NCBI GenBank assembly: GCA_027603945.1
Contig: JADIIU010000029.1
Span: 1 to 64,000 of the forward strand
Source of the DNA: Terramyces sp. JEL0728
Lineage: Eukaryota > Chytridiomycota > Chytridiomycetes > Rhizophydiales > Terramycetaceae
Direction of reading: 5' to 3'
DNA length: 64,000 bases
Made by a program: the position numbers and the translations under genes. This document shows positions 41,101-52,654 of this stretch, one piece after another (the first letter of the stretch is position 1; each line of letters opens with the position of its first letter). The notes under the pieces are model-generated. The model searched no databases. It saw only the letters and a program-made list of their open reading frames with translations, and was not told the DNA's origin.

Positions 41101-43104
41101 TCAATTCCGCGCAATTGGGTTTGGGATAATGTCAAATTGGATTTATGACTCCCATTGGTTGGATAAAAGCAAAGTTATCGGCATTGCAGAAACAGCGCAA
41201 TCAAATGTTCTGGATTTTACAGTAGACGCTATAGAAAGAAAGGAGTCCTTAATGTACTATAGTAGTTATTTTGATTGTCATGGTAATTGTATTTCATATA
41301 GATTTTTATGAAACACCGCATAATTCCAAATATTTCAAAAAACTTCAAGGAAACGAGGTGCTGCTACACTGCACTTCAATTGTTTGCTCAATATCCGACT
41401 ATTCATTCTTGTGTCCATTCATTCGGTTAATTTTCAAGTTTGCGTACAATGATATTTCTACAGTAAAATTGGAACTTGCAGAACTACATTTCTTTGAAGC
41501 TGTGTTCAAAATGGATTCTCTCTTTGATCAAAATTGGTCTTTGTCAAAAGTAGATTTTATTGTGAATTTGGAACGACTGGTGGAATTGCTGGTCAATTAC
41601 GACGAGTATTATTTGCGCTACTTGCTAGAACATAGCGGTTTGGCCACTTTCTTGATATTCTTGATCTCTAACACGGCCGACCCAATGGTGACGTTATCAA
41701 CTCAAAGGTTGCTATCAAGGTCAATCAACCACATACAAAAAAATAACACTGACCTATTATTGACATTTTTCAGCTATGAGCATGGTGGTAAACATCTATT
41801 CCCGTCAATTATTCAACAAATCCAATCCAGGGATAGCGAAATGGTCAAGACAGCAAGAATTCTCCTCATTCAGATTTTGAAATTGGAAATTCATTATGGT
41901 ATTGATTTGAAAATCGATCTTGCGCTTGTCACTGCATATGGAGACACATGTATCGGAAACGTACTTGCTGAAAGTTTGATTCAGCAATACTGTACACAAA
42001 CAAATGAATTAGAGTTGTACAAAGCGTTAGAGTATATTTTGCATTACCTGCCGATTTACAAAAGCAAGACTGCCACCAGTAAAGATTTGCTAATGACAGC
42101 GGTGCTACCAACCAAAATTGAAAAAGATATTGAAGCAATGATCCTGTCCAAAATGGATTCTGGCAGAGTAGCCTCTTTGTTGGAAATAGCAGCAGTTTTG
42201 TGCATTGATTCTGATTACACCAAAGTAGGTTAGTATTAATTCAGGTTTCATTTGTCCGCGATTCCTTTCTGGAAATCCTATTGTTGCTTTTGGTGGACAA
42301 GACTTTGGAACAGTCTGTGCATTTGAAAGCTCTATATTGCATATCAAACCTAATTTCCGACTCTTTAAAAAACAAAAGACGGCTAATTCAATTGCACAAG
42401 CAATTTCCAACAAAGTCAGTATTACATGTATTGGTTAAATTGTGTGAAAAGGCATCGACTGATGAATTGGTTTTTGACGAATGTGTGGAAATCTTCAAAA
42501 TATTAACCACAGGGCTGGAATTTCGAACATATATCTTTAAAGCAGGCTTTGTAAACTCCTTCAACTTGATGTTCCACCAATTAATCAAATCCAAAAACTA
42601 CCGCAAGATTTCCAGCATATTAGGCTTTTTCAAAACTTGTTGTTTGGAGCAATGTGGAGTATTGCTTGCTCAAACTAAAGGTGAGAACCTTTAACTGTAG
42701 ACTTGGTGCATTCGCTTACTTATTTGATGGTTGTACGGCAAGTTAATCACACGGTGTTGGAAATCCTTACTTATTTTGCAACAATGAAAGAAACAAAGGC
42801 TTATTTCCTTGTCAATGGTAACGGATCGCTGACGCTAGCCGTATTTAAAGAAAATTGCTGCAAGTGCCTCAGATCCAATTCAATCAAAACCGTGTCTATG
42901 ATTACAAATTTAGTTTGGAGTCTGATCTATGAATATGAAAAAGCAAAAGCGGATTTCAAGCAATATGGTCTGCATGTATTAGTTGAGCTGCAAGATAAGA
43001 TAAAAGAATTTTCTTTTGAAACAGGAAATGATTCTGCAGACACCTTTAATAGCTACATGGAGAAAACAGAGGAAGCACTGCTAGCGCTTGGTAAATTATT
43101 ATAA
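38125..43104 (+). CDS. RTTN: Rotatin-like centriole/basal-body armadillo protein
   Basis: Ten exons with nine introns (38248-38268, 39061-39081, 39667-39685, 39725-39748, 39774-39793, 40443-40464, 41283-41301, 42225-42244, 42681-42700) give 1,597 residues, shorter than human rotatin (about 2,200). All-helical repeats throughout. Rotatin-like landmarks are VFNWKSLDESQ followed by GSSVFLQYPDSFKQILDGLL in the N-terminal third and LVWSLIYEYEKAKADFKQYG near the end. Exons of 39 and 25 nt lie between introns of 19, 24 and 20 nt. Rotatin is needed for centriole elongation and ciliary function, so this implies centrioles. Just after the chosen ATG a 19-nt stretch (38131-38149) looks exactly like an intron, but removing it breaks the frame. 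Confidence 0.72.
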
Positions 43105-43136
43105 TACAATTTGAATCTTTTTATTACTACTTACAG

Positions 43137-43742
43137 TTACTCGTCGTCCGAGTCCCAAGCGGAAATCTTCTTTTTAGGCTTCTGAGGGGTTTTATTGCGC
43201 TTCAATGCTGAAATCAGGAAAATCTTACCTTCATCGAGAGCATTGGAAATGGTGGTTAAATTCTCTTCATACGTTTGTTCAAACTTTTCGTCCTCTTTAA
43301 TAATAACTTTTTTAGGTTCAAAAGTCTTTAGACCTTCCTTGATTTTCTTTTCGATCTTATCTTTTTGCTGCTTTTTTCTTTCTGGTTCTTTTTCAATGTA
43401 GTCAGCCAGTCGTCTTGCCTCATCCAAGGTTTTCAATCGTCGTCCGCTCAAATCTCTGCAGGAATCGAAATTGGTAGTCTTTTGCGAAGCCATTTTCGCA
43501 CCTTTGGCTTTCAATACACTCCCAAACCCTCCTTTTCCTCCGAGTGTGGGAATATTGATTTTCAAAAAGTGCGGGAAGCCAGTGTCAGTGATTTCTGTTG
43601 CCTTGAAGTTGTTGGACTGCAACAATTGGAAATCATCAATTCCAAACTTTTCTTGTACAATTTCTTCCAGTTCACTTACTGTGATATCGGCAAATAAGAA
43701 ACTGTGGTTTTGATTCAAGTGCTTGACATATATTTGCAACAT
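43137..43742 (-). CDS. SDE2: SDE2-like splicing/replication regulator
   Basis: 201 residues if unspliced, 194 if the probable in-frame 21-nt intron 43208-43228 is removed. The N-terminal ubiquitin-like fold (MLQIYVKHLNQNHSFL, VQEKFGIDDFQLLQ) ends at the processing motif GGKGGFGS, followed by the conserved CRDLSGRRLKTLDEARRLADY and a charged helical region. In fission yeast the Ubl is cleaved by Ubp5/Ubp15 and the freed Lys-starting Sde2 enters the spliceosome to help excise particular introns. The intron retained would simply add seven residues, so retention would be silent. Diverges from the CUE gene; 32 bp from the rotatin stop. Confidence 0.88.
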   Translation of the reverse strand: MLQIYVKHLNQNHSFLFADITVSELEEIVQEKFGIDDFQLLQSNNFKATEITDTGFPHFLKINIPTLGGKGGFGSVLKAKGAKMASQKTTNFDSCRDLSGRRLKTLDEARRLADYIEKEPERKKQQKDKIEKKIKEGLKTFEPKKVIIKEDEKFEQTYEENLTTISNALDEGKIFLISALKRNKTPQKPKKKISAWDSDDE

Positions 43743-43833
43743 TTGCGATTTTCAAGGAATTTTATTGATCAGAGCTAGGGTTATTCCAACCCTAGACGAC
43801 AAATATCAAACGCGTGCAAACAAACATTTCAAA

Positions 43834-44460
43834 ATGGATGTAAATACTGATTAAGCATAGGAAATTCTAGAGATTTTCCCTGGCGTTGATCGCGAAGTAA
43901 TTGCGGATGTCTACGCGGCCAATGAGCAAAATAAAGAGAAAACCATTATGATGTTATTGGAAATGGGACTTGGGCAAGAGCAGCCAAAATCTTCAAATCA
44001 AGAGGACCTGGATTTACAATACGCCAAGAAGTTGCAGGCTAGGGAGGAAAGAAGGTTGGCTAGACAAGAGCAAGAACCTCAAGGGGAAGGTACTTTGACA
44101 GATTAAGGAATAGAACCTCCTGAATCTCCTTTGCTGCCTGAATTAGACTTTATAAAGAATGGAATTCAAAAAGGATTTGATAATATCAAGCAGTTTTATG
44201 GAAAAGTAAGCATGATTAACAAGGTATCCTCCTCGTTCATGACACCTGAAAAGACTCCGAGAACTGAATACACAAATCTACCAGGATCAAACAATTTTAG
44301 CAAGTTTTTAGACGAAGAGCCTGATTTGATTACTCCAGTCCGGCCATCATTGGTTGGCAGACCTTCAGTTGCAGCGGGCAGAAGTGACAAACCGCCTGTT
44401 TATAAAACGGACGAAGAATTTGCAAGAGCACTGCAAGAGGAAGAAAATAGAATCCAATAA
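43834..44460 (+). CDS. CUE-domain ubiquitin-binding protein
   Basis: Exon 1 contains just ATGGAT (43834-43839), then a 21-nt intron (43840-43860). Exon 2 (43861-44089) encodes a CUE domain, EILEIFPGVDREVIADVYAA and EKTIMMLLEMG, preceded only by Met-Asp. An 18-nt intron (44090-44107) and a probable in-frame 18-nt intron (44206-44223) follow; the product is 189 residues, or 195 if the last is retained. CUE domains bind ubiquitin. The middle has DEILEI-independent charged helices (YAKKLQAREERRLARQ) and the C-terminus ends YKTDEEFARALQEEENRIQ. Role unknown; perhaps an endosomal or ER-degradation adaptor. Confidence 0.75.
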
Positions 44461-44488
44461 ATTGCTTTTTACTTGATATTTGCGATTC

Positions 44489-44716
44489 GCTCGCTGGTTA
44501 GCGCATATCTTTTGATAACCTAATTCCAGTTTACAACTGCAGCTTGGCAGACTTGATCGCAACCATTGAGGATGGTATTTGTGTAACATTAAAAACCAGT
44601 GCCCTCGTGGCCTCGTATGTCTGTTTCCTTCCCATTGCAACTCTCAGCGCACTATCAATATCGACTGAATGTAGACCCTCTTTCCGGAAATTGTATTTAG
44701 CTTTTCGTAATGACAT
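44489..44716 (-). CDS. Small basic protein of unknown function
   Basis: ATG at 44716 follows an in-frame TGA, so the start is well bounded. The product begins MSLRKAKYNFRKEGLHSVDI and continues SALRVAMGRKQTYEATRALV; read straight it ends KSAKLQL at 44531. Removing an 18-nt GTTGTA...TTAG segment would extend it by SKDMR, ending near 44489. A longer plus-strand frame (to 44921) overlaps it but lacks an ATG. No family recognised; it may be a small mitochondrial or nuclear protein. Strand choice rests only on the start codon. Confidence 0.35.
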
Positions 44717-45191
44717 CACATGGGTTGCGAGATGTCAACTCTCTAGTCGAAACCCAGATCCTTTTCTGAGCGGTCGCCGATTGAAGGCAAATGAAACACT
44801 AGTGGATTCTCGCTGGAGTCGAGATACACATAATACGGACATGCAACCTGAAGATCCGGTTAGCGAAATCCCTTATCGTTTACAAGCGATTGGCTTAATC
44901 GCTCTTCTATCACTTTTTTAATGAAATTATTCCCCTTTTGGTAAATTGCGGTGTTTAACCCCCCTTGCGCATTGAAAAAAAAAATTCAAACTCAGCGATT
45001 ACTTGCTGCCTGCTGCTGCACTGCTCAAATGCATTCGAATCAGGGCTTAAAAAAGTCTGCGTTTGATTTAGTCCGGCTTGTATTGAACCAGTTGCTGACT
45101 AAGGTTTTTTAAATGTGAGTAATCTTTGCGCTTGGTGATACAGACTTATCGGGGCAATGACAGCCAATCAATTCCACACTGATAGTATAAA
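44717..45191. other. Intergenic or alternative frame region
   Basis: 475 bp upstream of the PP1-targeting gene. A plus-strand open frame enters from 44500 and ends at 44921 without a start codon; I treat it as unproven. The remainder is promoter-like, with nothing recognised. Confidence 0.4.
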
Positions 45192-45974
45192 ATGGCAGGA
45201 AAAAAATTCCTACTTTCACTAATGTCCGTCACCTCGACAACCACTTACAAGATAAAGTTGAAGGCGGGAGACTCTTTGAATGATCTACCAGTAAAAGTCG
45301 GGTCGGTCACTCTGGTAGATACACCATGTACAAAATCGCTTAAATTCGCTCCACATATTGAAGAGATTTGTCATTTTAATGCAATCGATCCCCCAAAGAA
45401 TTTGGTAAAGGAAATCACATATATCCAGGATGATGCTGAAGTTGTTACAGGCTCGGTTTCTAAATGGATGCGCAATTTCTGGTCTCTTCAAGCTCCTAGA
45501 CCGCTGCCCTTGTCAATTAATAGAAGCAACATCGTCCTTGGGCAAATGCAAATTGTAAATATGCAACTTAAGGGGATGATCTGGGTTGCAAATCTTGCAA
45601 TGGAAAAAAACGTCCACATTCATGCGACCTTTGATGATTGGAAAACCATTCGTAAATTCAGCTGCCATTTCGATCCGCATACAGTGAATACTCAAAACCT
45701 GGATGCTTTCCAGTTTTATATTGATCTAAAAGAATTCAAACAAATCCATGAAGTAAATTTCAAATTCGCCATCAACTACCAGTGCAATGGCAGTGAATTC
45801 TGGGACAACAACAACTCTGCAAATTACCATGTCATTATCAAAAAGAAAGTAAAGAGAAGAATGAATCCCCCAAAGCAAATACCGAAACAAGTCAACCTAA
45901 TCAAACCCAATTTAGCGAGCAACTGCCTGCTAAAATCCGTAGATCCTATTTACCCATCAGTTTGTATGATCTAG
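45192..45974 (+). CDS. Protein phosphatase 1 glycogen-targeting subunit (CBM21)
   Basis: Single exon of 260 residues. An RVxF-like PP1-docking sequence (KSLKFAPHIEE, about residue 50) precedes a CBM21 carbohydrate-binding domain with its signature VANLAMEKNVHIHATFDDWK and NYQCNGSEFWDNNNSANY. Related to yeast Gac1/Pig proteins and animal PPP1R3, which bring PP1 to glycogen to activate glycogen synthase. The C-terminus is basic and Pro-rich (KKKVKRRMNPPKQIPK). The ATG at 45192 is the first in frame. Confidence 0.85.
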   Translation: MAGKKFLLSLMSVTSTTTYKIKLKAGDSLNDLPVKVGSVTLVDTPCTKSLKFAPHIEEICHFNAIDPPKNLVKEITYIQDDAEVVTGSVSKWMRNFWSLQAPRPLPLSINRSNIVLGQMQIVNMQLKGMIWVANLAMEKNVHIHATFDDWKTIRKFSCHFDPHTVNTQNLDAFQFYIDLKEFKQIHEVNFKFAINYQCNGSEFWDNNNSANYHVIIKKKVKRRMNPPKQIPKQVNLIKPNLASNCLLKSVDPIYPSVCMI

Positions 45975-46070
45975 TGTACCTTTTTAACTTATTGATATAA
46001 TAAAGCAGAATATATTATTACAAGCCTCGAATTGTTCTCTAATTTATTGGATCAAAGCACTCAGATGAGT

Positions 46071-47190
46071 CTAGGATTTCCAAGTGGTTCCTTTCGGCGT
46101 GGTGTTCAAGATTATTAGAGGTAGCCCAACAGCAAGCGCGGCCAATATAAAGATGGAGACAAAGATCATTGTATTCACTTCATTTCTAGTAAAACCTGTT
46201 TCCTGCCTGAAATTATTTTCAACCGGTATATTCACCAATTCCTGCTGAGAATCATCTCCTATATCTTGTACACTAGAGTCACTACTAGAAACAGGGGCTA
46301 AAACAATCTGAACTCTTGGCGCCGGATTGGTAGAGGGTTCTCTGTCCACTTCCAAACTGTTATCTGCTCTTTCTGCATCCACAGTCGAAATCACCTCGGT
46401 AGAGTGAGTAGAATTGCTTTCGCTATCAGGTTCGGATTCTATATCTACAGTATTTCTAAGTGCTTTTCTGGAAATAATCGTTATAAATACAGTAGATCCT
46501 ATAAAAAAGCAGCCGCCGATTAAACCTGACAGTAGCTTTGCACGGAGAGGAGTTTCTGCCTTTTCCGCATCAGTAACAGAATTAAATAGTGATCCTATAA
46601 ACGAATTCAGTATTGCGCCGGGCAAATTGCCTATTAGCGATGCAAGCATTACTGTATATAGGTGGATTGATGTGCCAGACAAGATGTAATTACAAAATCC
46701 AAAAGGAAATACCGGAGTTAATCTAAGAAGAATTACTACTTTCCACCCTGCCATTAAAATTTCTATTACCCTCCTCTAACAAAGCATGATCTATTGCTCG
46801 TAATCTAACGTCGGACGTAAACTGTTTCTTTATCCAAGGACGTAGTATGGTTTTTCCAACCACAAATGATAGCACAATGCCAAGTTGCGATCCCGCCAAT
46901 GCCAATGCTACTGCGAATGGAAGTGGTCTAAAAAGCACACCGCCAACTATGGTAGGGTAACTTGTCGGCACCAAAAAGCAAGAAGTAATCCCTATTACGA
47001 ATATATATATGACTGCTCCGATCGCTTCGTGCTGCTTGATGTAAATAATATAGCCCCTTAATGCATGAAATATTCTTTGCTGATTCTAATGTGAGCAGTT
47101 AGATACAAAAGCAATAATGATAGATAGTGTCGCTAATATTCCGATTAATACTGCCACAGAAACCAGTTTTCTGGCATTTCCAGAATTCAT
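46071..47190 (-). CDS. TVP38/TMEM64 (VTT-domain) membrane protein
   Basis: Three exons (47190-47107, 47085-46770, 46747-46071) over 21- and 22-nt introns give 358 residues. Starts MNSGNARKLVSVAVLIGILA with an N-terminal membrane helix. The VTT (DedA-like) domain follows: FLVPTSYPTIVGGVLF, GSQLGIVLSFVVGKTILRPW and, across the second splice, LLEEGWKVVILLRLTPVFPF with FCNYILSGTSIHLYTVML. Family members act as Golgi/ER lipid scramblase-type proteins. A long acidic, Ser-rich loop and a final helix (FILAALAVGLPLIILN) close the protein. It diverges from the Mo-cofactor gene 49 bp away. Confidence 0.87.
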
Positions 47191-47239
47191 TCAAAATTTC
47201 AGCTGTTTGCACAAAGGAACAATTTTCACACAAACAAAC

Positions 47240-49210
47240 ATGGAATCTACAAAATTCAAAGTTTCGGTGATTACAGTAAGTGACAGAGTTTCAAGGGGAG
47301 AAGCAGTTGATAAGAGCGGGCCTTCATTGTGCGAATGGTTGAGAAATTCTGGGAAATACATTATCCGAAAGCAAAATGTGGTGCCAGATGAACCCAAAGA
47401 GATACTGAAAGCTTTGAAAGATAACTTGGATGTTGATTTGATACTTACTAGTGGAGGTACAGGATTCGGCGTGCGGGATATTACGCCGGAAGTAGTTCGT
47501 GGTTTTGTAGATAAAGAAGCTCCGGGATTTACAATCGCAATGATCACTAGCTCATTGAATATTACGCCATTAGCTGCTTTATCACGACCAGTTTGTGGTG
47601 TCAAACAAAATACACTTATAATCACTTTACCTGGATCATCAAAAGGTGCTTTGGAAAATATTTCAGCTTTACAGACTGTTATCCCCCATGCATTAGAATT
47701 AGTGAGAGGCGAAAGGAATGCAGGTGAATCATTTCATAAAAGCATTGGGGTTGCACATTCATGTGTTCATCATCACTCACACGAAAAAATAGAAGGCGAA
47801 TTATCAAACGACCCAAGCGCTCCAGGTATTTATAAGGTAACGCTAGTTACAAAACGTGCAAGAATATCTCGTTTCCCAATGATCGAATATAATGAAGCAC
47901 TGTCTACTGTGATTGCAGAAACTGAACGGATTGCTCAACTTGAAGAAATGCCTGTTTCAGAAAAACTTGTTGGCTACACAGTTGCGCAAGTAAATATATA
48001 TTAACATGGGATGTCGTTTCGAAAGCATCCGTTCCAGCATTCCGCGCATCAATTGTAGATGGATACGCTGTGAAAAGTACTGGCGGAACAGGCACATTCA
48101 AAGTTCAATCTGAGGTGATTGCTGGAGATATTAATTCGAGTGAATTGAAAGATGGTTATATCATCAGGATTACCACTGGCGCTCCAGTTCCAAATGGTGC
48201 CGATGCAGTCGTTATGGTCGAAGACACTAAGCTAATCAGTTCTGACGGAGATAGAGAGCTGGAAGTTGAAATTTCAGGCAAAATTGTAGATGGTCAAAAC
48301 ATTAGGCCAATTGGAAGTGATATTGCTTTGGGAGAAGCACTTCTAAGGAAGGGCCATAGGATCACCTCCATTGGTGGTGAAATTGGAATGCTTACAAGTG
48401 GAGGTGTACAGAAGGTAAAAGTTATTCGAAAGCCTATTGTTGCTATTCTCTCGACTGGCAATGAATTATACGACAGTTCAACTGCCAAAGATTTGAAATT
48501 TGGTGCTGTAAGAGATGCAAATAGGCCAACTCTAAAAGCTGCCCTTACGCGATCTGGCTATGAAGTGTTAGATCTGGGAATTCAATCTGATAATGTCCCT
48601 GGATTAGTGGATATATTGAAAAAAGGCTTGGAAAAAGCTGATCTGATTATCACTACTGGCGGGGTTTCTATGGGAGAAAAGGACTTGCTTAAACCTGTAT
48701 TGGAAAGGTATTTGAAGGCAACGATTCACTTTGGAAGAGTAAATTTAAAACCCGGGTAAATTTGCAATTTAATCAAGAAAACCGACTACTTTTGCCACCC
48801 TTCTAAATGAGCAACGAGTAAAAAAAAGCGTCTTTTCTTTGCCAGGCAACCCTGTATCAGCTCTTGGTATCACCCTAATTAATCCAAGTTACATTCTACT
48901 TGTTTGTATTGCCAGCATTAAAGAAAATGTCTGGAATGGAAGATATAAAACACCCAGCGTTGAAAGTAAAAGTAAATGATCAATAACAAAGATTTCTCAT
49001 GATATTTCTTTGGATTCACGGCCAGAATTTCATCGAGCAGAGATTAAACTCAAGGGAAGTGAGTGGGTTGCATCCGGAACTGGAAATCAAATAAGCAGCA
49101 GGATAAGTAGTTTCTTGAACGCAAATGGCTTGTTGAAACTTCCAAGTTCAAATGAAAAAAAAGTAATCAAAGCAGGAGAGTACGTGGAAGCATATCTCTT
49201 GGAAATTTAA
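47240..49210 (+). CDS. Molybdenum cofactor synthesis fusion MogA-MoeA (gephyrin-like)
   Basis: Five exons (47240-47989, 48010-48755, 48778-48866, 48889-48971, 48992-49210) give 628 residues. The N-terminal MogA/G domain (ITVSDRVSRGEAVDKSGP, TSGGTGFGVRDITPE) adenylates molybdopterin; the C-terminal MoeA/E domain (SIVDGYAV, TGAPVPNGADAVVMVEDT, LSTGNEL, TTGGVSMGEKD) inserts molybdate. A His-rich linker lies between (HSCVHHHSHEK). Order G-then-E matches gephyrin. Intron 1 ends TGG, not AG, yet is the only split giving DVVSKASVPAFRASIVDGYA. Splices 3 and 4 restore GNPVSALVTFYLFVLPALKK. An upstream in-frame ATG at 47117 would overlap the TVP38 start, so 47240 is preferred. Confidence 0.92.
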
Positions 49211-49740
49211 TACAATAAAGTTTTAGTATAAATTTGCTACTTTAGACTAAATTGAATTTGAAAATTGTAAAAATTAGTACTGGTGGTGTATCTCAAATGG
49301 ATAAAAAAGATTTACAATATTTCCAATAAGATATAATAAAGAGTGTAGCTCACAACTGAGCATCAGATACTTTAAGAACAATATAATTTACAATTGATAC
49401 ATTCACTGAACTGAGTCATTAAATACTATATATCACGGAAGATATATTACATAGTAACTTTTGGAGCTAGTCCATGTTGGGTCGGTTAGATGTGATAAAT
49501 TCAGAACAGTCTGTATCTATCAAAGTAGAATTAAGTTTACATTTAAATTATATGGAGAGCAAGAATAAACCTTTCCAACTATAATATACTGCACTCCAAT
49601 TCTCCAGTTTTACAAAGATGGCGTTTCTGAATTTGATTGACGTTTAACCTGGCAATTTCACCACTTTTGATTAACATTTAGTAGAAATTAAAACACATCT
49701 ACTAGATAACGGATTCTCAAAGCAATAACGTTATGTCTAT
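49211..49740. other. AT-rich intergenic segment left of the duplication junction
   Basis: 530 bp, AT-rich, many short A/T runs, no gene, tRNA or clear terminal repeat. It ends at the junction with the second copy of the 22755 sequence. It belongs to copy 1 if the event was a simple tandem duplication. Confidence 0.6.
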
Positions 49741-50651
49741 TGGCGATTGATCCAACAGAGTCGAGCCAAGGAATCAAAAATAGCTTAGAGGCGGATAAGC
49801 AGGTGCCTGCAATCAAGATCCCCATTAGCGCGGCTGAATCTTCCATGAAGACTTGGACAGAAGTTGGATCCGCTCCATTCTTCAAGAACTCAAAGAATGA
49901 AAGCCCCTTTTCTCTTGCTGTCTTTTTAATATGACTAAAGGCAACTGTAAGAGTGGCTGGATAAGTATTAACCGGTACCTGCTTCAAAAAGAAAACATCC
50001 GCCGAGTGCCATGAATGCTGGCTGTAAGTCGTGCAGTACATGACCACCCGCAATCAAACCACTGATTCCATGATATAAAGTTACTCCCCCTCCCAAAAAG
50101 AACACACCTACCCCGCTTACCAATGCCCACGCGTATTTCTCTGTCATGTATCCATAAGGATGGTCTAAATCCGGCTGTTTTATCGACCTCCATAACCCAT
50201 ACATCAACAAACTATATCAACTGAAAATTACCTTTCATTCAACACGTCTGCCAAAGAGTGCATACTTTCAAATAGTTAATAGATTATTTACCTACGTGAA
50301 TAGGGACATACCTGCATACATTGACGCTGAGCCAGATGACAAAGCACCGTAGAGTTTAGCTGAAAACATAATTAAATTTGAAGTCATTGCCAGCAACACA
50401 ATTTTTTTGGTTCCTTGCAACTTTGACTCCAATTCGATAGTTTGATTCTCAATTATCGGCTGCTTCCTAAGCTGTTTTATTTTCGACTTTAGTAATCCCA
50501 AATCATCTTCTGGCGGGGTAATAACCTGCTTTAATGAAGTTGAATATTTGAAATGATGCTGTAACTGCGAATATTTAGTTTGTGAATACGGAATCGACAG
50601 CCTTGCGGATAATTTAAGGTGTGAAGTGAAGCTTGGTTTGAACCTCAACAT
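49688..50651 (-). pseudogene. ZnT9-like gene, 3'-truncated at the duplication junction
   Basis: Copy of the gene at 22311-23665 that starts normally (ATG at 50651) with the same stacked 43-nt junction and the 20- and 22-nt introns (50212-50231, 49957-49978). Homology stops at 49741, after ...IPWLDSVGSIA. Beyond it the frame runs into unrelated sequence for about 17 codons and stops at 49688. The last membrane segment and the cytosolic domain with HDVKS and EVKHIDLEIL are missing, so it is probably non-functional or makes a shortened protein. Confidence 0.85.
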
Positions 50652-50678
50652 TTTCAGAAACAAAATTTCAAATCGGAA

Positions 50679-51277
<599 letters not shown>

Positions 51278-51529
51278 TTAATGCATAATTGAATTAAATT
51301 TATTTAAAATTATTGCTGCCTTGGTTCGCTTTGCACATTTAGCAGATGCCAAATTTATGTTACTTTTGGTTCAGCGCTGTGGATCTTGGCATGACAGGAC
51401 GAATTCAGCAAATATACATTACAGATTTGCAAGAAAGTCCTCTAACCAGTCCGCGTTCATTGAGTTTCAACCAAACTTAGCAATACTCAAAAATCAACAT
51501 TAAAATTGTCAAAATTATATTATTGCACA

Positions 51530-52654
51530 TTATTTCTTCATGGTTTCTTCAATGTTTTGGACGCAGAGTGGACATTTCGCATTCAAATGCAGCCACTCGT
51601 CTATACAAGACTGATGGAAATGATGCTTGCACCCCAATTGACGCAAGTTATCGTCATTTTCATATTCACACAAGCAAATGGAACAAGTAGCGTCCTCTTC
51701 GTTTAGGTCCAAAAATAGAATCTCTGGTTCTTGGTGTTGCTCTTCTGGCTCACTTGCTTCTTTTTTCTTGAAAAAGAATTTGAATTTCCTCTTTCTCTTC
51801 TTCTTTGGTGGAGTTGAAGAAGTCGGTGATGCAGGTGTTGGCGAGGAAGGCCTTTCCGGTACTTGGACGGTGGTAGTAAGAGGTGAAGGAACAGCTACTG
51901 AAAATGGTAACTGTGGAGGTGGTGGAGTGGTGGAGAGCTCGACAGGATCTTCAACGTCTGCTCTTTTCCTAAATCGGTAGATTGGCAGACTTGCAATCAA
52001 ATCATCAGAAGCTCCCATTGCTCGAATTCTAGCCTCCTCTCTTAAATCTGCATTCCTCAATAATAGGAATAAGCAAGGTAGACAAAGGATCGCAAGGCAG
52101 GCAAGCAGCGCAGGTGAAAAGATCCTTGACAGTCCAAATATAATGAATCCTAGACAAGTATTATACATAACTGGAGATGCATTTGCAAGATCTTTGGCAT
52201 TCGGCCCAAAAACAAGCACAAACGCAAGCAAGAAAGGAATAAAGAGTGCCCAGTCAATTTTCCTACAATTAGCTGATCGGTACCCTTTGAAATTCTTTCT
52301 TTGTTTTTCTCTTTCAATATACTCTGGAATTTCATGTGTTGGTTGACCTATTGAAAAATAGAGTGGACAAAAAATGAGCACAAGGAAAAGCTGCGATAAA
52401 TACAAGATGGCGACTAGCTGTAACTGCAGGGCCGATGTATTCCATGATATTGCTATCATGATCAGTCCGACGATTTCCTGTTATTAATTTAATCGTACTT
52501 GAACCAAACCGACCACAATTTGAAAGATGAATAGAATCTTTCCCAATATCGAAAACTCTGAATAAATGTGACTGTAGTAATGAGGGCCGATTTTGTATTT
52601 CTCGAATATCGTTTGCTGTAATTGACTCTGTTCTGTGGTATTCTGCTGTTCCAT
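51530..52654 (-). CDS. Membrane RING-H2 protein A, copy 2
   Basis: Duplicate of 24548-25672: two exons over the 21-nt intron 52478-52498, 367 residues, RING-H2 intact ([19 protein letters not shown]). It differs at a handful of residues, for example a Leu to Pro change in the linker (TTTVQVPERPSS). Confidence 0.86.

Noticed and set aside
44544..44921. 125-codon plus-strand frame
   Set aside because: No ATG in frame before the last 25 codons and no splice found to supply one; overlaps the small minus-strand gene.
47117..47239. Upstream in-frame ATG for the Mo-cofactor gene
   Set aside because: Extension overlaps the divergent TVP38 start, has no family similarity, and the MogA domain begins naturally at 47240.
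49211..49740. Possible LTR or transposon at the duplication junction
   Set aside because: No terminal repeats, coding remnants or target-site duplication visible.
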